Source of the DNA: Streptomyces sp. NRRL F-5135
GTDB lineage: Bacteria > Actinomycetota > Actinomycetes > Streptomycetales > Streptomycetaceae
Assembly: GCF_000719775.1 (NCBI RefSeq)
Contig: NZ_JOHR01000036.1
Location: 1 to 16,852, forward strand
Reading direction: 5' to 3'
DNA: 16,852 nt
How positions within the stretch are numbered: the stretch's first letter is position 1; each line of letters begins with the position of its first letter. Positions 1 to 10,200 of the stretch are shown here, piece after piece. A model generated the notes under the pieces. The model did not search any database. It had not been told where the DNA came from and saw only the letters and a program-made list of their open reading frames with translations. The position numbers and the translations under genes are program-made.

Positions 1-1250
1 AACACGACCGTCTCGTCCGATCTCCCGGACGGGATCGGCAGCGGTCTCAACACGCCTCCGCCGCCCCCGTACTCGCCTCCGCCGCCGGCGTACTCGTCCT
101 CGGACACACTGAATACACTGCCCACCCGGGGCTCCGACGCGCTGTCCGGACCACCTGACCTCAGCACACGGACACCGGGCAGCACGAACAACGTCAACGG
201 TACGAACAGCTTCAACAGCACAAACGACTTCACCAGCACGAGTGGGTCGCAGGTCCCGTATCTGCCGCCGCCGCCCTCGTCGTCGCCGCCGACCTCGCCG
301 TCGCTCTCGCCGTCCAACTCCCCGGCCTCGTCCCTGCCCGACACCAACCCGCTGACGTCCGGACCGGCTACCGGGCGCAACGCCGGACCCTCGTCCAGTT
401 CGAACGCCGACTTCTCAACCGATTTCTCATCCGACTTCTCAACCGAGGTCACACCGGACTTCACTCCGGATGAGTCGCCGGACCTCACGCCGGATCCGAC
501 ACGCGGTGTGACCCCGGACCTGTCCAGGTCACCGAGTGACCTTCCGCAAGGAATCACGGCACCGAAGAGTCCCTCCACCACCCCGGACCTGAGCACCACG
601 GACGCTCTCAGCGGTACGGGCCTGGAGACCGACCTCGACCTCGACGACGACGCGTCGACCGGCCAGGACGGGACACGCGAGGTCCAGAAGGATTCCACCG
701 GACAGGAGGACCTGCCCGGACGCGGCCAGTCCGGCCGCAACACGAGCGGACAGCCGGACACGCAGGACGGCCCGCACCAGCAGGTCAACGACGCGCTTCC
801 GGAGTTCGATGCCGAATCCGGCGCCGTCGCGCCGCCGGCACCCATCAACACCTCGACCGGCCCGAACGCCACGGCACCCGCACCCGGAACACAGGGCACA
901 CCGCCCGGTGCGCCGCAGGGCACGTCCGGCACGGGGAACCAGTCGCAGCAGTCCTCCCAGACCGACCTGACCGACACGGACACGAGCACGGACACGACTG
1001 GGACCGACGGCGCACCGGCCCCGCCGCCTCCAGGACTGCGCACGTCCTCCGACGCCCCGCAACTGGACGAGACCGCCGCGCCGCCCGCACCACCGCAGCC
1101 GGCCGGCACCGACCTGTCCGGTGGACCGCGCACGGCCACCGTCGGCGGCGACGCACCGACCGGTGACGCCACGCCCGACAGCACCAACACCGATACCAAC
1201 ACGGACACCGACACCGACAGCGACGGCGTTGCGGACGCGTCCACAGCGCG
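1..1250 (+). other. Low-complexity Pro/Ser/Thr/Asp-rich region
   Basis: This stretch lacks any recognisable fold. It opens with two polyproline tracts ending in tyrosine (PPPPPYSPPPPAY, 55-93). It then has Asn/Ser/Thr-rich sequence (180-240), a Pro/Ser block (256-345) and short imperfect repeats of (S/T)xDF and TPD(F/L) between 409 and about 600. Gln/Gly/Pro-rich and Thr/Asp-rich stretches follow. It is probably a disordered, extended linker between an N-terminal domain outside the window and the first folded domain. The sequence shows no cleavage or export signal. Confidence 0.75.
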
Positions 1251-4200
1251 CACGTCGGAACTCGCCGTGCCGGTCGCCGATCCGGTCCGGCCCGAGCAGT
1301 GGCGGGCCGGCCGCCACGACGCGCCCGCCGTCCCGGTGCGGACCGAGCGGATCGACCCGGCCCCGGACCTGGACCCGGGCCAGAACTCCGGCCAGAACCC
1401 CGGTCCCGGACCGCTCGACAGCCGGGAGACCCTCGTCCGGATGTGGGTCCAGCGGATCCAGGCCGACGACGGCCGCTGGATGAGCAACGTGTCCCTCCAC
1501 CTCCCGGTTCGCGCCGGGGAAGGCTTCGCCCAGGACGAACTCGCCGCGTTCCAGAACCGGATTCAAACCCTCCTGAACTCCCGCCTGAACAACGGTCTGC
1601 TGCTGCCGGAATCGGGTGACCAGCTTCATATCGACCTCACGCTCACCTCGGCACCCGGTCACTCCGAGGCCATCGAGCTGAGCCGGATGCCCCGGCCGGA
1701 CGACTCCGACCAGCTGAACTGGCGGCTCCACACCGTCGACCCCGCCGCCTCCCCGGAAGAAACGGCGGAGCGGCAGGCGCGGGACGACGCGGCCGTGCTC
1801 CACAAACTGCTGAACTACGCGGGCGTGCCGGACCGGGGCCGGGAGGCCGAGGCGGTGCTCCGCCGGCTGGTGCGACAGAGCGACAGCCAAGACCTCATGG
1901 CCGACCCCGCCCGGCAGCCCGATCCGGCGCCCGCCGTGCCGCTGCGCTATCTGGGGACCATCGAGGACGTCATCCAGAGCGTCACCGGCACCGGTGCGTC
2001 CGTCATCGACCACCCGCTCTCCGCGCGCGGCACCCGGCCCCCCAGCGGCATGGACAACCCCGCCGGCGCGCCGCAGATGCTGGCACCCGACCAGTCGGAC
2101 CCCGCCGGCCCGATCGCGCCGCCCGCCCCTGTCCAGACCGCCTCGACCATGGACACCGCCTCCGTGACGGGCACGGGCCAGGGACCGGGCGCGTCCTCGG
2201 GCGCGGGCAAGGGCAAGGGCAAGGGCAGGAGCACGGATCTCGGCCCGGACTCCGTCGGCGATTCGACCCCGGCCGACATCACCGACTTCACCGACGTCAC
2301 CGACACCTTCGCGGTCGACCTCGCCATCGCCGAAGCACGCCAGGAGCACGACAACGCCCTCGCCGCCTTCAACCAGGCCGTCAGGACCGCGGGCAGCCTC
2401 AACCAGCGCGTGGAGAGCGGCCGGGGAGGCACCGACGACGCCGCACGGCTCTACGACGCGTGGCAGGATGTCGAGCACGCCCAGCGGCGGCTCGACGCCG
2501 CCGTGGACCGGCTGCGTGACCTCGGCGCGGACACCGCCGTCGACGCCGCTGTGGCGGCGATCGTCCCGCGTGTCAGCCGTACGGACACCGAACGGCAGCT
2601 CACCGCCGCCCTGGTCACCGCCGACGACCTGCCCGACGACCCGCCGCGACTGGCACCCGACGACACCGTCACCAAGGACCAACTGGCCGCCGCCGGCATC
2701 ACACTGAACGACGGCCCCGGCGGACTCCAGCTCGCCCTCAACGGATCCGTGTCCGTCCGGGACAGCGGGCTCGACGCCGTCGGCCACGTCCGGCTGCTGA
2801 TGAACCGGCCCGGGCCCTGGACCGACACGCTCGACGGAATCGCGGCACGCGCCGCTCGCCGTACCTGGCGTGACGCCTACGGAGACTTCGCGCTCGCGAC
2901 GTTCCGCGCGTCCGGGGTCCCGTCCGGCACGGACCCGGCCGAAGCCTGGCGGCGGGCGACGTCGCTGGTGCTGCCGCTGGAACTGCACCCCGTACTCGCC
3001 GACTCACGCCATGCGCGCGGCGACTTCCGCGACGCCGTGCGACAGGTGGCCGAACACCTCGCCGTACATGGCGCGGACGCTGTTTCGGGGGTGGAACTGG
3101 CCGGTCGGGTACGGCGTGAGCTGGGCCTGCCCCCGCGTCTGCTCGGTGGTGCGCCCGGGTCCTCCCCGACGGTGGTGGGGTTTGATGCGGGTTCGTCTTC
3201 GGTGGGCCGGGACGAGCGCCGTGAGTTGAAGGCGTTGGCCGGTGAGGTCGCTTCGGCGGGGCTGCTGAATCTGCGGGCGGGATTGTCGGCGCCTGAGGTG
3301 GTGTTGACGGGGTTCGGCCGGAGTGGGCGTTCGGCTCGGGATCGTGTGGCCGCGGTTTCGGGGTTGTTCTCGGATTATCTGACGCGGGCGTTGGAGGATC
3401 TGGGCGCGGGTGATTTCGCGGATTCGTTCGGGATCACTGTGCGGGTGGGGAGTGGTGGTTCGGGCCGGGTGACGGCCGAGGTGGTGTCGCCGCAGTATTC
3501 GGGTGCAGTGGCCGAGTTGGAGCGGTTGAGGCTGCTGGAGAATCCCGGTGGCGTTTTCGACGTCGATGGCTTGGCGCGGCGGATTCTGCATCTGGGCGAC
3601 GGCGCGGTGGTGGATGCGAATTCGCGGGCCGCGTTGTTCGCGTTGGTGGAGAACGCGATGGCCGCCGGCTGGTCGTCGAGTGTCATGTCACTCGGTTCGT
3701 ATCATGTGGCGGCCAATGGTGCGTTGAATCATGAGCGTCATATCGTGTTGGGGGATGGTTCGTATCAGGGGTTGAATCTCACTGGGCAGCCGGTGGGTGT
3801 GGTGGATACGTCGCAGGTGTGGCAGCGGCGTAATGGCCAGTTCCAGGGTCCGCTTGAGCCCATGTGGGACAACAGCCGTGGTGCGTATGTGGTGGTGGCC
3901 AATGGTGGCCACGATCACGTTCTGATTCCTTGGGGTCAGGGCGAGTTGCGGGTTCCGTGGCAGGAATTCGTGGAGTTGGTGGCGCGTGACCCCGGAGTGA
4001 CGGGGCTCCCGGCCGGGACGCCGGTCGTGCTCGTGCTGAACCATGGTGGTGACCAGGGCCTGGCCATGCCTCGGACGCTGGCGTTCCGGGCGGGGCGGGA
4101 CGGGGTCTGGGCGCACAGTGGTCTGGTGAGCCTGGTCCATGACGCGGATTCCGGGTTGAGCAGGATCGTTGTGGAGAATCAGCGGTCGCAGGGGATTCCT

Positions 4201-7200
4201 CTGGGCGGCTGGTTCGGCAGCGACGCGAATGACCTCGGGCCGAGCGGTGTTCCGGACGAGGGATTTGTCACCGCTCTGGACGGGACGGTGCTTCCGGACA
4301 GTTCGATCAAGACGCGGACGATTGCCGACGAGGGCCGGTCGTTCGGTCGTGTGACCATGTCCGACCCTGACCTTGTTCTGAATGAGCCGATGCTTGAGGC
4401 TCTGGGCGAGATTTCCGAGTTCTCGCAGTTCGACCCGGTGACGGAGCGGGCGCTTGGCGAGGCGGAGCCGCTTCTCGAGGCGGGGCGGCCGGTTTATCAC
4501 TTCTCGCAGCACGGAATGCCGATGCGGGGAGTGATGGAGGTGACGGATGGCCGTCCGCCGGTTCAGGTGGGCGGCGTGGAGACGGGCCGGTTCATCACCC
4601 GTCGGCCGAGTATGCGGAAGCTCGGCCCGAATGCCGTTATTGATCTGGGGTCGTGCTGGGCCGACGCTCTCGCGGAGGATCTGCCGTATCTGACGGACGC
4701 GGGAACGCCGCCGTACGTGTTCGATGTCCTGGGTACGACCTCTTACGCACAGGGCGTGGCGAACGGCAGCGATGCCGATGTGCTCGCGGTGGACCGCGTC
4801 CATGTGCTGGTGCGCAGTGCGAATCCGAAGACGGGTGTGCTGACCGGGCCCTCGGGCGAGCAGGGCGTGCGGCGTCTGCTGCCCCCGGATCCGGACGCGG
4901 CCGAGCTGACGCGTATGGCGCGGTGGGCGGGTCTGCGTTCCGGATCGGACCCCGCCTCCGAGCAGGTTCTGGACAGGACCCTGCGGTTGGTACGGGCCCT
5001 GCGCCGGTCGTTCAGCCCGGAGATCGAGGCGGACAAGGCGAATCCGCAGGGCGAGTACCGGACGTTGCTGCGGGGTATCGGCGCGCTGGAGAACATGCGC
5101 TGGGCGGACCCCCATCTGCGGGTGGCAGGTCCGTTCACCCTGCACCATCTGAACCTGGTCGTTCACGCGCGTCATCAGCGCACCAGCAATGACGCACCGC
5201 ACCCGGACGACATCCGCCGGGTGCTGTTCGACGCGGCGCGGAAGGCGGACGAGGCCCAGGGCGGCCAGTTGACGCTGCACGCGTATACGCAGATGCCGTC
5301 GTTCGACTGGGCGCTCAAGCGGCTGGCCGGGAAGGACCTTTCCGCGCTGGCCGCCGACGTACTGCGGCTTCCGGCCGGGCAGGCGGTGACGCAGGCGGAT
5401 GTGAGCCGGCTGGTGTGGGGCACGGTCAAGGGCGCGGAAGCGCTGCGGGCCGTGTCGGATCCGGTGGCGCTGGCGAAGAAGGTCCTGCACCTGCCCGCCT
5501 CGGTGGACCTGTCGGCGGACCAGGCCGGTGACCGGCTGTTGTGGCTCATGGCCGGCGCGGCGGTGTCCGGGTTCGACATGACCGATCCGGCGGACCTCGC
5601 GGCGTGGGACCTGGTGCGTCATGGCTTCCTGGACGACAGCACGCGTCTCACGACCCGTGGTGTGCCGATGGGCCGTAACTGGACCGGCCGACAGGTCATG
5701 GGCGACATCGCCACCCAGGGCTATGTCGTCTCGCCGGACGGGTCGGTGGAGAACGGGACGGAGTACGCCCCGGGGTGGCCGGCGGCTCCGTCCAGTTCGG
5801 CCGCGAACGCGTACGTGGTCTACGCGGACAGCACGAACGGTCATCTGTCGATGCCGTGGCCCGACGGTTCCAGCCGGTGGGTGCCGGGCAGCGAGATCGC
5901 CGCGCTGCTGCGTCACGACCGCGTCCACCAGCAGATCGCACTCGCCGCGCCGCTCCTCATGGTCGGCACCCACAACAACCCCGGCGGCCTCGCCCAGCAT
6001 GTCGCGGGCCGCTCCGGCACGGCGCGCACGACCGTGCTGTCCGAGCTTCCGAGCGCTCCCGTCTTCGACCCGTCGCGCAACGAGAGCGTGATCGTCCTGG
6101 CGGGCGATCCGGCACAGCAGGACGTCGCCCACTGGCAGAGCCGGCAGCCGGCCGTCCTGCCCGGCACCTCCGCCGAGCAGGGGACCCTCCACACCTTCCC
6201 CGGCCAGGCATCCACCACCACGCCCACCACCCCGACGGTGGCACCGCCGCCCCAGGGGGCCACGCCCGGCGAGCTGTCGGAGTACGTGCGTACCCACGGC
6301 ACCCAGTACGACGGGCATGTCGGTCTCGTCATCCACGAACCGACCCCGGACTCCGTCCTGGAGGGCCTGTACGGACAGGTCATCGGCGCCCTCGGGGCCG
6401 ACCCGGACACCTCGGAGGGCCGGGAGCTGCGGACCCAGCTCAGCGATGTGCTGAGCGCCGAGGAAGTCGAGCTGAACCGGCCGTACCTGCGCAGTGAGCA
6501 GGGCCACCGGATCACCGTCCGGCACGGTGGCCGCGACCGGTCGGTGGACGTACGGCTCGCCTACGCCGATGTCGGGCCGTCCGCGAAGTACGGCCGGAAC
6601 GGCGATCAGCGCCCCCCGACGCTGCCCGACATGCAGGTGGAGCTCCGGGCCGCGGGCGGACCGACGTCCCTGAGCGGGGAGAGCTCGGGGACCGTCCGCA
6701 CCGGATCGGTGCCCTGGAGCGCGATCTTCCCGCACCTCGCGCCCGGGGCGCTGCGCTGGGGGGACAGCACGGTCAACCTGTCCGCGACGCACAACCAGCT
6801 CGTCCAGGCCATCACCGTCGCCGAGACCTTCATGGTCACGAGCAAGCAGCAGGCCGAGGAACCCGCCCATCCCCTGGATGTCGACGGGCGCTGGCAGGTC
6901 CGGGTGGACACCCCCCGCGAGGACCCGGTCGGCAACTGGCAGCCGGAGCAGTCGCACGGCGCGATCACGATCTGGTTCCACGAGCACCTCGCCTTCGACG
7001 GCGCCGACTCCGCCGACCTGCCGGAGCACGGAGGCGTGGACGACCTGCCGCTGTGGGGCGGCGACAGCGTCGGCGAACCGCGCCGGCTGCTGACCGAACT
7101 CCTCCGGGACGACAACTTCGTCTCTCTGAAACACCTCAACGAGGACTCGGCGAGCGCGCTGGAGAACTACCTGTCCCAGCGGATGCTGCAGGGCACTCCG

Positions 7201-10200
7201 CACCTCCAGCGGGACGGCGGGGTGTTCTCGCCGACGCTGCTGGACGAGGACGGCAACGCGGTCGGCATGCTCGAACTCACCGCGGTGATCGAACCGGGCC
7301 GGCCGATGCGGAAGAGCGCCGACGGCAAGTCCACGCTGGAGACATGGTTCGCGCACTCCTCCAGCGTGGACCGGTCGGCGAAGCTGACCAGCGGCCTGGG
7401 GGTCGAGGGCTCCGGCGGGCCGTCGTTCACCACTGACCACGCCGAGGGACACCCGGCTGCCGGGTCGTCGTTCGGCGGCAACATCATGGGCAAGGCCGGC
7501 GTCAACTGGCAGGTCAACGAGGGGCTGAGCAGCGTCAGCAGCGCCACGCTGATGCACGGCCTCCGTACCAAGGCCAGCCATCTGCTCACCCCCGCCCGGG
7601 TCACCTACACCGTGACGCTGCACCGGGCCGGCGGCGGTCAGGTCAGCGGCGAGTTCGGGCCGTGGGACGACGCGCTGCGACTGCGGATCGCCCAGCGGGC
7701 GACGATGCGGGGACACCAGCCCACCCCGGAAGAGGTGAGGGAGCTTCCCGAGCACCTGGAGAACCTGGAGAGCATCGGATACACCGAGACGCCCCTCAAG
7801 ATCGAGGGAGCGGACGCCATGTTCGACCGCGCGGAGGCATGGCTGCGGAAGGAAGGGTTCCTGCCGCCGCTCGCGCCCCGGCGGCGGTCGTTGCCGTTCC
7901 GGCTGGACGAGCCGCTGGTCCTGGCCCAGCTCGAGAACCTGCGGCTGCTGCGGCAGATGCGTTCGACGTTCGGCCAGGCGACGTCGTCGCCGGACGGGGT
8001 GGACGGCGGCCAGCCGGAGTGGTTCAAGAAGCCGAACGCCGTCTCGGGGACCCGCCGGGTGCAGCTGCGGTTCTCCGTCACGCGGGACACCGGGCGGCCC
8101 TCCGTCCACACGCGCAGGCTGCCCGACCTCCTCCAGATCGGCTTCAGCTCGTACGAGTCCAGTGGCGGGCGGCAGCGGGGCACGGCGCTGAGCGGTGCCC
8201 TCGGCGGTGGCGGCGGCTTCAACATCCCCCTCGCGGACGGTTCCTGGGGACTGAACGCGGCTCCGGACTACCTGGGCACCGGGCAGCTCACGGACACCGG
8301 GAACACCGGTGACTCGGTCAGCTTCGACCAGCTCGTCGTGACGACCCAGAACGGCACCGAGCTGTTCGAGGTGCCCGCCAGGCTCGCCCTGGACCTGTAC
8401 GAGGGCCCCGGCGACGAGCCGCGCATCCGTTTCGCCGACGGTGGGGGAACGGACGGCGACGACGGCACGGACACAGCGGGTCCCACGGACGGGACGCAGC
8501 TGGTGGCCCCGGGCGCCACACCGCACACCGTGCCGGGCACCGTCACGCTGCTGGTGCCGCACTACCGGACCCACCGGCCCGTCAGGAGCCTCGTACCCGC
8601 CGCGCCCCGGCCGGGATACGTGATCCGGGAACCGGTCACCGACGGCGGGCCGACGGACGACCGGCGGCGCCTGAACATGGTCGACGACCAGGGCCGCCCG
8701 CTGCCTGGTCTGACCCGGCTGCCGGTGGGCGCGACCGTGGACACCGTCCGCGCCACCGCCGCGCTGATGGAGGCCCTGCGGCAGATCGTCGCGGGGACCT
8801 ACCCGGGACACCCGGAGCAGGGGGCGGTGGGCCGGGCGGTGCGGCGTGCCTCCGTGACGCTGACCGACCTGGCCACGGAGGCCGCCAAGCGGGGATCCGC
8901 CGTGAAGGAGTCGCTGCCGGACGGCCTGACCGGTGCGGTCAACCGGGTCGGCTCGGCGGTCAACTGGGCCGCGACGCCCGTGACCTGGGCGGCCAGGACC
9001 TCCGCGGACGGAGTGGTGGCGACCTACAAGTGGACGTCGGTCGCCGTGGCGGGCGCGTCGCTGAACGACCAGGGCACCGTCGCGACCGAGGCCCGGCACG
9101 ACGCGATCCGTCCGGCCCAGCTCATCTCCCGGGCACCGCAGATCCTGGGCGGCGTGTACGTGGTGGAGGGCCTGACGCTGCCCGGCATGGCGGCGGATCA
9201 GGTCATGAAGCTGAAGATCAGCGGCTACCTGACCAACCCCGGCAATCTGGGCTCCGAGTCGCTCTACTCCGAGCAGGGCGTCACCGCCGGCGACACCGCG
9301 GGCCGGCAGCGCGGTGTCGGGGTCACCCATCAGGGCAACTTCCAGCTCACGGCGTTGCAGTCGGCCCCGACGCCGCCCGACCTCCTGGTTCACCAGGCCA
9401 ACCCGGGCGGCCGGTACTCCCAGTCCCGCCGCACCGACGAGATCAGCACCGTGAACTCCGGTACGAAGGTCGCGCGTACCTCGGAGGAGATGGGCGACAA
9501 GCGGTGGATCGGCAACGATCTGACGCTGCTGATGACCGTCGAGTGGGGTGTGCGCAACGTGGCCGGGAACACCGTCGGCCTCGGCAGCTTCGCCCCGGTG
9601 ACGGTCGCGATCGACCTGCCCCTCGGGTTGACGTACCTGGCTTCCGCCGAGGCCATGGCCCGGATGGCGGCGTGGTTCCAGGGGCTGTCGGGAATCCCGA
9701 GCCCGACGCAGCATCAGCTCACTGTTCCGCTTCCCGGCCGGTTCGTCCGGAGCCGCCAGCTCGGCAAGGCGAACGTGCTGTCGGTCACCCAGCTCGACGA
9801 CACGACGCACCGCAGGGAGCGCCGGGACCGGATGGGCCGGGAGCTGACCACGCTGGTGGAGAACGAGGCGCCGGGCGTCATGCAGCCCGGACACGCCTCC
9901 TACCTGTCCGGTGTGGATGCCGAGATCGCCCGCGTCACCGAGCCCGCGGCGCTGCGCGCCCTGCCCGGCCGCGGCCCCGGCGGCCAGGTGCGCGTCTACT
10001 TCCTCCATGTCGCGTACGGCGGGGCGCGACTGGTCGAGGTGGGCCTGAGTGCCGAGCCGATGATGCAGACGCCCGCCCTGCGCGGCGTACGCGGCCGTGC
10101 GGCCGACGAGGGCGGCGGCCTGGAGCAGGTCGACACGCACATCCCCCAGGGGAAGGTGACATCCTCCGGCGTCACCACGACACGTCAGGGGACGCTCAAC

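Larger units (their letters stand above)
3541..6160 (+). repeat. Super-module copy 0 (divergent, complete)
   Basis: This is a divergent copy of the unit found twice near the 3' end. The order is: helical unit (3,541-3,750), dead caspase-like unit A0 (3,757-4,290), caspase-like core with His and Cys (4,297-4,880), helical units (4,890-5,660), dead caspase-like unit A0' (5,665-6,150). Landmarks shared with the later copies are QGxNxTGxPV (3,766-3,795, against QGRNWTGKPV at 15,176), the helix pair LLRGIGALENMR (5,068-5,103, against LLKGIGALETLR) and GRNWTG (5,671-5,688). It is the only copy in the window with both catalytic residues. Confidence 0.7.

Noticed and set aside
508..510. GTG at 508 as the gene start
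   Set aside because: The same frame is open back to base 1 with the same Pro/Ser/Thr-rich composition, and no ribosome binding site is evident before the GTG.
2203..2229. GKGKGKGR as a nuclear localisation or toxin-targeting signal
   Set aside because: It is a short basic low-complexity patch in a linker; nothing else supports targeting to a host nucleus.
8821..9066. A transmembrane segment
   Set aside because: Charged and polar residues interrupt every hydrophobic run, and none reaches about 18 residues.
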